64,000 nt of DNA from Adhaeribacter_A terreus. Its GTDB lineage: Bacteria; Bacteroidota; Bacteroidia; Cytophagales; Hymenobacteraceae. The DNA is taken from the NCBI RefSeq assembly GCF_042657365.1, contig NZ_JBHSKT010000008.1, positions 124,001 through 188,000 on the forward strand, given 5' to 3'. The notes under the pieces were generated by a model that saw only the letters and a list, made by a program, of their open reading frames with translations, searched no databases and was not told where the DNA came from. Shown one piece after another: positions 7,882 to 15,932 of this stretch. Position 1 is the first letter of the stretch. Each line of letters starts with the position of its first letter. The translations under genes and the position numbers were made by a program.

Positions 7882-7901
7882 GGAAAAGCACGAAAAAACT
7901 C
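7872..7901 (+). repeat. AAAACG palindromic element 7
   Basis: AAAAACGGTAGGGAAAAGC plus arm AAAAAACTC. The TAG inside GGTAGG is the stop codon of the SDR gene. Confidence 0.65.
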
Positions 7902-7989
7902 GTAATTTCGCTTTTTGAATGCATGCCGTTTTCAGGTAAAAAATACTTGCAGACGGAATTAAGCGTTTCAATAACAGATTTAGAAAATT

Positions 7990-8018
7990 TCTAATTCTTA
8001 ATTTCTAATTTTTAATTA
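7990..8018. repeat. AT-rich tandem word repeat upstream of gldA
   Basis: TTTCTAATT recurs (ttctaattcttaatttctaa and onward), a one-armed relative of the inverted repeats seen elsewhere; the same word ATTAGAAAT builds the arms at 28133-28223. Confidence 0.5.
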
Positions 8019-8023
8019 GTTCA

Positions 8024-8935
8024 GTGTCTGTTGAAGTAAAAAACCTGATCAAAATATATGGTTCGCAACGCGCCGTAGATGATATTTCCTTTACGGTGAA
8101 AAGCGGCGAGATCGTAGGTTTCCTGGGGCCAAATGGCGCCGGCAAATCTACTACCATGAAAATTGCGACCTGTTATGTGCCGCCAACTTCGGGTACGGTA
8201 AAAGTGTGTGGTTTCGATGTAGAGGAAAACCCGGTGGAAGTACGCAAACACGTTGGTTACCTGCCGGAGCACAACCCGCTTTACCTCGATATGTATGTGA
8301 AAGAATACCTCGAATTTATCGGTTCGCTGCATAATTTGTCGGGTTCAGCCTTACAGAAACGGGTTAAGGAAATGGTAGATCTGGTAGGTTTACAACTGGA
8401 ACAAGGCAAAAAGATCGGCGCTTTAAGTAAAGGTTACCGTCAAAGGGTTGGTCTGGCGCAGGCGCTGGTGCATAACCCCGATGTATTAATTCTCGATGAG
8501 CCAACCACCGGTCTCGATCCGAACCAGATCCAGGAGATCCGCACGGTTATCAAAAATATCGGCCGCGAAAAAACGGTTATTTTCTCCACGCACATCATGC
8601 AGGAAGTGGCCGCCATTTGCGATAGAGTCGTGATCATAAACCGCGGAAAACTGGTAGCCGATAGCAGCGTTGCCGACCTGGAAAGCAACACCAAAGGCCA
8701 GCGCGTAACCATTGCAGAATTTGAAAGTGCAGCCGATGAACGTTTACTGCAGGCTTTGCCGCAGGTAAAAGAAGTGAAGAAGCTGGAAGGCAACAGCTAC
8801 CGCATCGTTTCCGCCAAAACCGAAGATCCGCGCGCTGCTATATCCAAATTGGCCGCCGAACAAAACTGGATCTTATTAGGCCTGCGCCAGGAAGAAAATT
8901 CCTTAGAAAAAGTATTCCAGCAGTTAACGAAATAG
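8024..8935 (+). CDS. gldA: Gliding motility ABC transporter ATPase GldA
   Basis: 303 residues with Walker A GPNGAGKS (35-42), signature LSKGYRQR (134-141) and Walker B LILDEP (155-160). The C-terminal domain (about 215-303, ending LRQEENSLEKVFQQLT) is the GldA/CcmA-type tail. With GldF and GldG it forms an ABC transporter needed for gliding in Flavobacterium johnsoniae; its substrate is unknown. The start is GTG at 8024 (MSVEVKNLIKIYG); no better ATG exists. The gldF permease gene follows after an unusual inverted repeat. Confidence 0.92.
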   Translation: MSVEVKNLIKIYGSQRAVDDISFTVKSGEIVGFLGPNGAGKSTTMKIATCYVPPTSGTVKVCGFDVEENPVEVRKHVGYLPEHNPLYLDMYVKEYLEFIGSLHNLSGSALQKRVKEMVDLVGLQLEQGKKIGALSKGYRQRVGLAQALVHNPDVLILDEPTTGLDPNQIQEIRTVIKNIGREKTVIFSTHIMQEVAAICDRVVIINRGKLVADSSVADLESNTKGQRVTIAEFESAADERLLQALPQVKEVKKLEGNSYRIVSAKTEDPRAAISKLAAEQNWILLGLRQEENSLEKVFQQLTK

Positions 8936-9086
8936 TGATTAGTGAATAATGATTAGTGACTAGTTATCGCTAACTATATAATCACGAAACGCTATGGATT
9001 TGAATATAAAAAGTAATAAGATGATAAGTTTTAAGAAAATGCCTTGCGCAATTTACTAATCACTAATCACTAATCATTATTCACTA
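8933..9086. repeat. Long inverted repeat of GATTAGTGA words filling the gldA-gldF gap
   Basis: Left arm 8933-8966 begins with the TAG stop of gldA; right arm 9053-9086 is its inverted copy and ends 7 bp before the gldF start. The arm sequence is the same as at 4452-4553 and 43161-43293. The loop carries a palindromic element. Confidence 0.85.
8986..9014 (+). repeat. AAAACG palindromic element 8
   Basis: GAAACGCTATGGATTTG plus arm AAAAAGT, in the loop of the inverted repeat. Confidence 0.6.
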
Positions 9087-9093
9087 AAAATAC

Positions 9094-9822
9094 ATGTTTG
9101 CAATTCTTCGCAAAGAAATAAACAGCTTCCTTAATTCCCTGATCGCGTATATCGTGATCGGGGTTTTTCTGGTGGTTACCGGGCTTTATACTTGGTTTTT
9201 GCCTCAAAGCAATATACTAGATTTTGGCTACGCCGATCTGCAGCCGCTTTTCGCCATTGCGCCTTGGGTTTTCCTTTTTCTTATTCCGGCTATTACCATG
9301 CGTTCGTTTGCCGAAGAAAAGAAAGCCGGCACCATTGAGTTGCTTTTAACCCGCCCCGTAACCGATCTGCAGATCATTCTGGGTAAATATTTTGCCTGTT
9401 TGCTGCTGGTACTTTTCGCCCTGTTGCCTACACTTATTTACTATGTTTCGGTTTATTACTTAGGCGAGCCTAAAGGAAACATCGATTCAGCCGGCGTGTT
9501 CGGCTCTTACATCGGTTTGGTTTTATTAGCGGCGGTTTTTACAGCAATTGGCATTTTCGCATCCAGCATCAGTAAAGACCAGATCATTTCGTTTATCGTG
9601 GCGGTGTTGCTTTGTTTCATCGTTTACACCGGTTTCGATATGCTGGCTTCCATAGATGTTTGGGGCCCGCTTTCTTATTTTATTTCTTACCTGGGCATTC
9701 AGTATCATTACGAAACTATCAGCAAAGGCCTGATCGATTCGCGCGATGTATTGTATTTTGTAAGCGTGAGTGCCTTGATGATTGTAGCCACTAAACTGGT
9801 TTTGGAGAGCAGAAAATGGTAG
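9094..9822 (+). CDS. gldF: Gliding motility ABC transporter permease GldF
   Basis: 242 residues with about six membrane segments of the ABC-2 type. Recognisable are MFAILRKEINSFLNSLIAYI at the start and SFAEEKKAGTIELLLTRPVTD (about 70-90), the cytoplasmic loop typical of ABC-2 permeases. It ends in an ATGgTAG overlap with gldG, indicating translational coupling. The set GldA-GldF-GldG is the gliding ABC transporter. Confidence 0.92.
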   Translation: MFAILRKEINSFLNSLIAYIVIGVFLVVTGLYTWFLPQSNILDFGYADLQPLFAIAPWVFLFLIPAITMRSFAEEKKAGTIELLLTRPVTDLQIILGKYFACLLLVLFALLPTLIYYVSVYYLGEPKGNIDSAGVFGSYIGLVLLAAVFTAIGIFASSISKDQIISFIVAVLLCFIVYTGFDMLASIDVWGPLSYFISYLGIQYHYETISKGLIDSRDVLYFVSVSALMIVATKLVLESRKW

Positions 9823-11513
9823 CAGAAAACACCAAAAAAGTCCGTAACCGGAAAACCCACGAAATTATCCGGTTCTTTATTCTGGCTGGTATCATTGTAT
9901 TACTGAACGTACTGGCCACGCAGGTTTTCTACCGTTTAGATCTTACCGAAGATCAGCGGTACAGCATTTCCCCGGCTTCTAAAAAACTGCTGAAAAACCT
10001 CGACGATGTGGTTTATGTAGAAGTTTACCTGGAAGGCGAATTCCCGGCGGGTTTCAAGCGTTTACAGAGTTCTATTAAAGAAAAGCTCGACGAGTTCCGC
10101 ATTTATTCCGGCCAGAATATTCAGTACAAATTCGTAGACCCAAGTGCCAGCCCCGACGCTAAAGCTCGCAACGAATTCTATATGCAGCTGGCTAAAAAAG
10201 GCCTGCAGCCAACCAACCTGAATGCCATGGAAGGCGATAAACGCGTGGAGAAGATCATTTTTCCGGGCGCGATCGTTTCTTACAAAGGCAAGGAAATTCC
10301 GGTTTTATTGCTGAAAGGAAACCAGGCTGCAACGCCTGAGCAACGCCTCAACCAAAGCGTGGAAGGGGTGGAGTACGAACTTGCTTCGGCCATCCGCAAG
10401 CTTACCGTTAAAAAACGTAAAAAAATTGCTTTTCTGGAAGGCCACGGCGAACTGAACGTGCTGGAAGTTTCGAGCCTGATGAACGCGCTGAGCGAATATT
10501 ACGACGTAGACCGCGTAGACCTGACCACCAGAAATACGCTGGAAGATTTCGATGCTATTGTTTTGGCCAAACCAACTGAACGTTTTGGCGAACCCGATAA
10601 ATTCAAGATCGACCAGTTCCTGGTGAAAGGCGGCAACGTGTTTTTGTTGTATGACCCGATGAATATCAGCCTCGACAGCATTGGCGAGAAAGGCACTTTT
10701 TCCTTTCCGTACAATACCAATTTAGACGATCTGTTTTTCCGTTTCGGTTTCCGGATGAACGGCGACATGATCCAGGATCTGAGCTCAGGCTTTATTCCGA
10801 TGGTGGTTGGTTTTGTAGGCAATCAGCCGCAAACGCAAATGACACCGTGGCGCTATTTCCCACTCATTAATAATTTCAGCAAGCATCCGGTCACCAAAAA
10901 TCTTGATGCCGTTTACACCAAATTCGTAAGCACCATCGACACCGTTAAAGCGGATGGCATCCGGAAAACGCCTCTGATGTTTACCTCGCGTTATTCCCGC
11001 ATTTTGCCGGCTCCTGTACGGGTTAATTTCAACGAAGCCCGCTTAGATGTAAATCCGAGGGTGTTTACCAAAGGTCCGCTGCCTGTAGCTTATATCCTGG
11101 AAGGTTCTTTCCGCTCACTATACAAAAACCGTTTGGCGCCTGAAAAACAGCAGCAGGTCGGTTTCGTGGAAGTTGGCAAGCCGGGTAAGCTGGTTATTGT
11201 TTCCGACGGCGACCTGATCAGAAACGACATTAATAAAAAGACTAATACGCCTTTAGAACTGGGTTACGACCGTTTTGCCGGCGTTCAATTCGGTAATAAG
11301 GAATTTGCCATGAACGCGCTTGATTATATGCTCGATGAAAGCGGCCTGATCGTGGTGCGTACCAAAGAAATTGTATTGCGTCCGCTGGATAAAGTAAAGC
11401 TGAAAGAAGAACGCACCCGCTGGCAGCTCATTAATATTGTGCTTCCACTTATGTTGTTAGGTCTTTATGGCATCGTAAGATTCTACCTGCGCAAACGCAA
11501 ATACGCCAGATAA
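9816..11513 (+). CDS. gldG: Gliding motility ABC transporter auxiliary protein GldG
   Basis: 565 residues: an N-terminal membrane anchor (about 17-40, HEIIRFFILAGIIVLLNVL), a long periplasmic ABC_transp_aux domain starting YRLDLTEDQRYSISPASKKL (about 41-60), and a C-terminal membrane helix (about 537-558). The block KKIAFLEGHGELN (about 203-215) is highly characteristic of GldG. The start overlaps the end of gldF by 7 bp. It completes the gliding ABC transporter with GldA and GldF. Confidence 0.93.
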   Translation: MVAENTKKVRNRKTHEIIRFFILAGIIVLLNVLATQVFYRLDLTEDQRYSISPASKKLLKNLDDVVYVEVYLEGEFPAGFKRLQSSIKEKLDEFRIYSGQNIQYKFVDPSASPDAKARNEFYMQLAKKGLQPTNLNAMEGDKRVEKIIFPGAIVSYKGKEIPVLLLKGNQAATPEQRLNQSVEGVEYELASAIRKLTVKKRKKIAFLEGHGELNVLEVSSLMNALSEYYDVDRVDLTTRNTLEDFDAIVLAKPTERFGEPDKFKIDQFLVKGGNVFLLYDPMNISLDSIGEKGTFSFPYNTNLDDLFFRFGFRMNGDMIQDLSSGFIPMVVGFVGNQPQTQMTPWRYFPLINNFSKHPVTKNLDAVYTKFVSTIDTVKADGIRKTPLMFTSRYSRILPAPVRVNFNEARLDVNPRVFTKGPLPVAYILEGSFRSLYKNRLAPEKQQQVGFVEVGKPGKLVIVSDGDLIRNDINKKTNTPLELGYDRFAGVQFGNKEFAMNALDYMLDESGLIVVRTKEIVLRPLDKVKLKEERTRWQLINIVLPLMLLGLYGIVRFYLRKRKYAR

Positions 11514-11522
11514 GAATTTTTA

Positions 11523-11555
11523 AAACCTCACAGGTCTCTTAGACCTGTGAGGTTT
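11523..11555 (+). terminator. Strong hairpin terminator after gldG
   Basis: Perfect 15-bp stem AAACCTCACAGGTCT / AGACCTGTGAGGTTT with a 3-base loop. The outer stem is shared with the hairpin at 45598-45630, so this is also a dispersed hairpin family. Confidence 0.8.
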
Positions 11556-11570
11556 ATTTAGTTTAGTTTT

Positions 11571-11601
11571 TAGTCCCCCTTTGGAGGGGGTAGGGGGAGG
11601 A
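11571..11601. repeat. G-rich dispersed repeat, single arm
   Basis: TAGTCCCCCTTTGGAGGGGG followed by TAGGGGGAGGA. Two-armed relatives lie at 25142-25247 and 40987-41089. Confidence 0.75.
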
Positions 11602-11634
11602 CAAGTGTTGAAACTTTACGACCTTTAGAGAAAA

Positions 11635-11663
11635 AAAACGCTATACTTTTCGGCCTGAAAACT
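11635..11663 (+). repeat. AAAACG palindromic element 9
   Basis: Core AAAACGCTATACTTTT, spacer cggcctg, arm AAAACT, just upstream of the DUF4340 gene. Confidence 0.7.
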
Positions 11664-11700
11664 AATGTGCCGGCATAGTATTTTAAGAAATACTGAAAAT

Positions 11701-12651
11701 ATGAAATCGAAGAATACCCTGCTTTTAGTTGTGCTTTTGGTACTGGTTGGTGCAGCTGCTTATTTTTTCACCAATAAAGGCAGCGAAAAATCTACCTTAA
11801 ATTCCAAAGAAACTGCTTTTACCGTAACCGACACCGCTTCTGTAGATAAAATTTTTATTGCTGCTAAAACTGGCGCAAGCAACACCTTAACCCGGCAGAA
11901 GAACGGCCGCTGGCTTTTAAACGATAAATATGAAGCCCGACAGGATAAAATAAACTCCTTGCTCGCAACCATGCACCGCATGGAAGTAAAACGCCCTGCC
12001 GATAAAGCTTCCCGCAACCTGGCTATCCGCGATTTTGCAACGTTGGGTAAGAAAGTAGAAGTGTACCAGCATGGCGAATTGAGCAAGGTTTTTTACGTAG
12101 GCCAAACCACTGACGATAACTTAGGCACTTACTTCATCATGGAAGGTTCCGAAAATCCGTATGTGCTACATATTCCCGGGTTCAACGGTTTCATCAATAC
12201 CCGCTTCGACATTGCGGAAGCTAACTGGCGCAGCGTACCGGTTTTCCGCAGCAATGCGCAGAGTATTCAGGAACTAAACATCGAATACGTTGGCGATCCG
12301 AAGGCTACTCTGAACATCAAACAGAACAACGATCAATATGCTATAGCCGGCCTGAAAGAAACCGACCAGGAAAACGTAAAAGCTTACCTCGATAATTACG
12401 CATTTATAAACGGCCAATATTTCCTGCCGAACCCACAGAACCGTGTTTCTGATTCGTTGGCAATAAGTAAACCCGCAGCCATTATTACCCTTACCGATTC
12501 TAACCCTGAAAAGTCCCGGACGATCAAACTGTACCCGAAAACCGAAGACTATTTGATCGCGCTGAACGAGAAAAAGAAGGAAGTTATGTCGGTTCAGACC
12601 TATGTTTTTAACCGTTTGCTCATTCGGAAAGAAGGTCTCGGAAAAAATTAG
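11701..12651 (+). CDS. DUF4340 domain protein
   Basis: 316 residues from the ATG at 11701, where a membrane anchor begins (KNTLLLVVLLVLVGAAAYFF); a start 12 codons earlier would put charged residues before the helix. The rest matches DUF4340, recognised from the QKNGRWLLNDKYEARQDKIN region (about 69-88), VKRPADKASRNLAIRDF and KVFYVGQTTDDNLGTYF. DUF4340 genes commonly follow GldF/GldG-like ABC genes, here separated by a terminator and repeats. The function is unknown; a periplasmic partner of the transporter is inference. Confidence 0.82.
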   Translation: MKSKNTLLLVVLLVLVGAAAYFFTNKGSEKSTLNSKETAFTVTDTASVDKIFIAAKTGASNTLTRQKNGRWLLNDKYEARQDKINSLLATMHRMEVKRPADKASRNLAIRDFATLGKKVEVYQHGELSKVFYVGQTTDDNLGTYFIMEGSENPYVLHIPGFNGFINTRFDIAEANWRSVPVFRSNAQSIQELNIEYVGDPKATLNIKQNNDQYAIAGLKETDQENVKAYLDNYAFINGQYFLPNPQNRVSDSLAISKPAAIITLTDSNPEKSRTIKLYPKTEDYLIALNEKKKEVMSVQTYVFNRLLIRKEGLGKN

Positions 12652-12692
12652 CCAGTTACCATAAAATTCGTAGGAAAAAAAGCATTTCTTTA

Positions 12693-12700
12693 TAACTTTG
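12693..12700 (+). promoter_or_regulatory. dnaN promoter, -7 box
   Basis: TAACTTTG matches the Bacteroidota -7 consensus TAnnTTTG, 26 bp before the dnaN ATG. An upstream TTCG (12667-12670) is a weak candidate for the -33 box. Confidence 0.55.
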
Positions 12701-12725
12701 CTTTCATTAAGATAAGACCCTGGGC

Positions 12726-13850
12726 ATGAAATTTATTGTATCTTCTTCTGCTTTACTAAAGCAACTGCAAAGCATAAACGGCGTTGTAGCCAATAATCCG
12801 GTAGTTCCAATTCTGGAAAACTTCCTCTTCGATGTGACCGATGGTTTGCTTACCATTACCGCTTCGGACCTGGAAACTTCTATGATAACCGAAATTCCGG
12901 TAGAAGCGAAAGAGAATGGCCGCATTGCTGCGCCGGCTCGTATTCTGCTCGATACGCTTAAAAACCTGCCAGACCAGCCGGTAACCTTCACCATCGACGA
13001 AGAAACGTACACCATCGAGATCAGTTCTTCGAACGGCCGTTACAAACTTTCCGGCGAAAACGCGACCGATTTCCCGAAAGTACCACAAGTGCGCGGCGGT
13101 AATGCCATCGAAATTCCTTCCAACGCGTTGGCCCGTGCTATTAACAAAACTATCTTTGCCGTTTCTACCGACGAACTTCGTCCGGCTATGACCGGTATTT
13201 TTGTGCAGCTGAACGAAGGCAACATTACATTTGTAGCCACCGATGGTCACCGTTTGCTGCGTTACCGCCGCAACGATGTTTCTACCGGCGAAACGACTTC
13301 GATCATCGTACCGCGCAAAGCCTTTAACTTACTGAAAGCTACTTTGCCAGCCGAGCCAACTTCGGTAAAAGTAGAGTTCAACAATGCCAACGCATTTTTC
13401 AGCTTCGATAACATCCGGATGATCTGCCGCCTCATCGATGAGCGTTTCCCGGATTATGAAAACGTTATTCCACAGCACAATCCGAATAAATTACTCATAG
13501 ATCGTTACGATCTGTTGAGCTCTGTAAAACGTATTTCTATTTATTCGAACAAAACCACCCACCAGGTTCGCCTGAAAATTACGGGTTCTGAATTAGTTAT
13601 TTCTGCCGAAGATCTGGATTTCAGCAACGAAGCAAGTGAGCGTTTAAGCTGCCAGTACGAAGGCGAGGACATGGAGATCGGTTTCAACGCCAAATTCCTG
13701 ATCGAAATGCTGAACAACATCGATGCCGATGAAGTGAACTTAGAACTTTCCACACCAAACCGCGCCGGTTTATTAATGCCAGCCGGAATGGATGAAAATG
13801 AAAATATCCTGATGCTGGTAATGCCGGTAATGTTGAACAACTACGTATAA
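12726..13850 (+). CDS. dnaN: DNA polymerase III sliding clamp, beta subunit
   Basis: 374 residues, the family's usual length, with three clamp domains in order. Diagnostic blocks are MKFIVSSSALLKQLQSINGV, FPKVP (about 117-121), ATDGHRLL (about 172-179) and the C-terminal LVMPVMLNNYV, equivalent to the E. coli MPMRL terminus that faces client proteins. It forms the ring-shaped processivity clamp. It has its own promoter and terminator, and no dnaA is nearby, so it does not mark the origin here. Confidence 0.97.
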   Translation: MKFIVSSSALLKQLQSINGVVANNPVVPILENFLFDVTDGLLTITASDLETSMITEIPVEAKENGRIAAPARILLDTLKNLPDQPVTFTIDEETYTIEISSSNGRYKLSGENATDFPKVPQVRGGNAIEIPSNALARAINKTIFAVSTDELRPAMTGIFVQLNEGNITFVATDGHRLLRYRRNDVSTGETTSIIVPRKAFNLLKATLPAEPTSVKVEFNNANAFFSFDNIRMICRLIDERFPDYENVIPQHNPNKLLIDRYDLLSSVKRISIYSNKTTHQVRLKITGSELVISAEDLDFSNEASERLSCQYEGEDMEIGFNAKFLIEMLNNIDADEVNLELSTPNRAGLLMPAGMDENENILMLVMPVMLNNYV

Positions 13851-13878
13851 AAACGCTAGGGTTTCAGCCCTAAAAAGT
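13850..13878 (+). repeat. AAAACG palindromic element 10
   Basis: Core AAAACGCTAGGGTTTC, spacer agccct, arm AAAAAGT; it starts in the last base of the dnaN stop codon. Confidence 0.75.
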
Positions 13879-13880
13879 TA

Positions 13881-13917
13881 AAAGGCCTCTGATGAAAATC
13901 GGAGGCCTTTTTTTTAT
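13881..13917 (+). terminator. dnaN terminator
   Basis: AAAGGCCTC (13881-13889) / GAGGCCTTT (13902-13910) followed by a long T-run. Confidence 0.92.
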
Positions 13918-13921
13918 TTAA

Positions 13922-13974
13922 TGCTAACGGTTGGGCTAAACGACGGCGAAGCTGACGTTTAGGTGTGGTTGGCA
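13922..13974 (-). other. attC-like integron recombination site
   Basis: On the minus strand the 53 bases run from TGCCAAC (13974-13968) to GTTAGCA (13928-13922), fitting R'' (RYYYAAC) and R' (GTTRRRY-like) boxes. Between them CTAAACG and CGTTTAG (13962-13956 and 13942-13936) pair around a GC-rich imperfect stem with a TTC loop. It lies immediately 3' of the lipoprotein gene, as an attC does in a cassette. Adjacent boundary evidence strengthens the call; no integrase gene is in the window. Confidence 0.6.
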
Positions 13975-14471
13975 ATAAGTTTTTTTATTTTCTTAAAATG
14001 TACACAGCACCATTTCGGTTTGTTAACCTTAATTCAGTGAAACTTGCTTTTGGAGTTAAACTTATTTCATAATCGCCGTTAGAAAATGTGTTGTTAGCAC
14101 CCTTATTAGTATGAATTAAGGTTATTATATTCTTATCGACCATCCATTTAATTTGCTCTTTTTTTACATCTGGATATATTATTTTTCCAAGTTTATTATT
14201 TTCTGGATATATTATTTCTCCTTTTCCATCATTTTTAAAACTGATAATTGGGCATACATCACAATGAATTGCTAAACGGCCTCCCTTACTTCTTTCGTAA
14301 ATCCCCCAATTCCCAAGAATCCATTGAGCAGATTCGATTTCTATTTTTGAGGTGTTAGCCTTTACATCTTCCCTTTTACTTTTTGATTGATTATTCGCGT
14401 TGCAGCTGATTAACGCAAAGAGAATAAGGGAAATAAATTTGTTATTCATTTATGATTCAAATTTGTGCCAA
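13928..14471 (-). mobile_element. Putative single integron gene cassette
   Basis: 544 bp holding one AT-rich promoterless-looking gene with the attC-like site at its 3' end. At the 5' boundary the minus strand reads GTTGGCA (14472-14466), with the predicted crossover between G and TT. Joined as a circle, the cassette's first bases TTGGCA plus G restore GTTGGCA, the exact complement of its own R'' box TGCCAAC. The copy at the far boundary (GTTAGCA) differs by one base, as expected when it belongs to the recipient site. The insert sits directly behind the dnaN terminator. Confidence 0.6.
13985..14449 (-). CDS. Small lipoprotein of unknown function, cassette-borne
   Basis: 154 residues. A signal peptide ends in the lipobox ALISC (Cys16). 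The mature part resembles small lipocalin-like Bacteroidota lipoproteins: WILGNWGIYER (43-53), a pair of cysteines in HCDVCPIISF, then strands ending GDYEISLTP and TELRLTNRNGAVYILRK. Base composition is far more AT-rich than dnaN or the DUF1801 gene beside it. No specific function is recognised. Gene and flanks form a cassette-like unit, so it is probably a recent arrival. Confidence 0.7.
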   Translation of the reverse strand: MNNKFISLILFALISCNANNQSKSKREDVKANTSKIEIESAQWILGNWGIYERSKGGRLAIHCDVCPIISFKNDGKGEIIYPENNKLGKIIYPDVKKEQIKWMVDKNIITLIHTNKGANNTFSNGDYEISLTPKASFTELRLTNRNGAVYILRK

Positions 14472-14523
14472 CTATTGGATAAACAACATAACTACAGTTA
14501 TCTGCCTTATATCCGTAGGTTTT

Positions 14524-14988
14524 TTACTTCCGGCTCTTATTCAATTGCTCCTCATAAACTTCGATCCAATCCTGCGGTGTCATTTTCCGGGCTAATTCAG
14601 CCAGCAATTCAAAGGGAATATTTTCAGGTTTTTTGAACCGGATGCAGCTTTTACCCATATCCAGTTTCGTTTTTACGTGTTTCGGGTATTCTGAAGTAAA
14701 CCACTCAAGCAGTTCCGGGTTAGCATAAATGCCCATATGGTACACCGCAATGAAATTCTTTTGCGATGCCAGCCCAATAAAAGGCAATGGGTCTTTGGGA
14801 TTGCAATGATAGCCCGCCGGAAAGATAGCATGCGGGACTACGTAATTTATCATGCCACCAGCCATCCTTTCTTCAAAGCCATCGGGCAAATTCTCCAAAA
14901 GTGTGTTGCGAAGTCTTTCAAAGGCGGTTCTGCGTTCTGTTGGTACTTCTATCAGGTATTCCAGTGGGTTAGGGGCGGTAGATTGCAT
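14524..14988 (-). CDS. DUF1801 domain protein
   Basis: 154 residues. It begins PLEYLIEVPTERRTAFERLR, continues LLENLPDGFEERMAGGMINY (about 29-48), and has GLASQKNFIAVYHMGIY (about 72-88) and MGKSCIRFKKPENIPFELL, all typical of DUF1801 (YdhG-like). The fold is related to the frataxin-like and iron-chaperone proteins, but the role here is unknown. It is monocistronic, next to the cassette. Confidence 0.82.
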   Translation of the reverse strand: MQSTAPNPLEYLIEVPTERRTAFERLRNTLLENLPDGFEERMAGGMINYVVPHAIFPAGYHCNPKDPLPFIGLASQKNFIAVYHMGIYANPELLEWFTSEYPKHVKTKLDMGKSCIRFKKPENIPFELLAELARKMTPQDWIEVYEEQLNKSRK

Positions 14989-15428
14989 ATTTCTTAAAGA
15001 AAAGTTTTAAGAACTTAAGTTACAAAATGACAGCTGAAATCTACTTAACAAACCTGGATATTTATTTTTAACCTTTCGAAGAGTAAGCGTGCGTTTTCCG
15101 GCCCGGAGAAACGATTTTAGCTTAAATTTTGTTATTAAAGAGGCAGATAAGAAAATAAGAAAAATAAAAAGGGTAAATTGCCTCTTTCCGATTAAAACCG
15201 CGATCTGCACTTTTTTATTTCTTTTCCGTAAACAATCTAAATCCTTTTTCCGGAATTTTCTTTTAATACCGCTGGCAATTACGGCGGCATTTCATTTTAT
15301 CTGCTCTAAATTAACCTGATGAAGGATAACTTTTAAAGGTTAATGTCTTGTTATTTCTCACTCCGATTTACTGCAATGCATTAGAGCAACCTGTAGTGCC
15401 GGATTTTTTTTCACTTAAATATAAGATT
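14989..15428. other. Gene-free AT-rich stretch
   Basis: About 440 bp between the DUF1801 gene and the next rightward gene. I see no convincing coding region, hairpin terminator or element copy. It should contain the two divergent promoters, but no TAnnTTTG box stands out. Confidence 0.5.
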
Positions 15429-15824
15429 ATGCTTAAAACTCAAAAACAACATCAGGAATTTAATGCCATGGCCGAACAGGTAATTCAATACGCTGAAAAA
15501 TCTGGTTACCAGGAAATTAAAGCCGATTTCGTTGGCTATGAAAGTCCGGCATCGCTTACAATGGTGAATAAAGAAATTACCTTCACGCCAGATTTTACTG
15601 CCCAACGCGACGGCAAGAAGTTCTATTTTGAATTGGTTGTTAAAAATACCGATGAGTCCGATAACCGTAAACTGATCAGTAAATGGAAAGCGTTGGAAGC
15701 AATCGCCAAAATTAAAGGCGGTTTTCTGCAGTTATTTGTACCGAACGGTTGCTTTAAATTTGCCACCGCTTTAGTAAAAGATAATGGAATTGAAGCAAAA
15801 TTGGTAAAACTACAAACCAGATAA
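15429..15824 (+). CDS. Hypothetical protein, possibly restriction-endonuclease-like fold
   Basis: 131 residues from the ATG at 15429; the frame is open upstream to 15348 but the extra residues look non-coding. I do not recognise the family. The order YESPASL, FTPDFTAQRDGKKFYFELVV, then K, is reminiscent of the D..(D/E)xK core of nuclease-like domains (Asp in TPDF, Glu in FELVVK), but spacing and the final Lys are not canonical. It has no signal peptide. The nuclease reading is weak inference. Confidence 0.6.
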   Translation: MLKTQKQHQEFNAMAEQVIQYAEKSGYQEIKADFVGYESPASLTMVNKEITFTPDFTAQRDGKKFYFELVVKNTDESDNRKLISKWKALEAIAKIKGGFLQLFVPNGCFKFATALVKDNGIEAKLVKLQTR

Positions 15825-15837
15825 ACCTTAAACTTAA

Positions 15838-15865
15838 GACGGTAGGGTTTTAGCCTCAAAAAGTC
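15838..15865 (+). repeat. AAAACG palindromic element 11
   Basis: GACGGTAGGGTTTTAG plus arm AAAAAGTC, 13 bp after the stop of the preceding gene. Confidence 0.65.
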
Positions 15866-15872
15866 ATTTAAC

Positions 15873-15904
15873 AAAAAAACTCCGGCAATAATGCCGGAGT
15901 TTTA
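15873..15904. terminator. Bidirectional terminator between convergent genes
   Basis: ACTCCGGCA (15879-15887) / TGCCGGAGT (15892-15900), A-run before and T-run after. Confidence 0.92.
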
Positions 15905-15932
15905 CTTTTTAACTGCAAATGCATAGCGTTTT
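15904..15932 (-). repeat. AAAACG palindromic element 12
   Basis: Minus-strand core AAAACGCTATGCATTT, arm AAAAAGT; it overlaps the TAA (15933-15931) of the endonuclease/exonuclease-family gene. Elements 11 and 12 face each other across the terminator. Confidence 0.75.

Noticed and set aside
12726..13850. dnaN as a marker of the replication origin
   Set aside because: No dnaA, DnaA boxes or AT-rich unwinding region are nearby; dnaN follows the gliding genes here.
14480..14510. A second attC next to the cassette at its upstream side (GATAA ... TTATC around 14479-14502)
   Set aside because: There is a short inverted repeat but no R''/L'' boxes; it could be the original insertion site, so it was not called.
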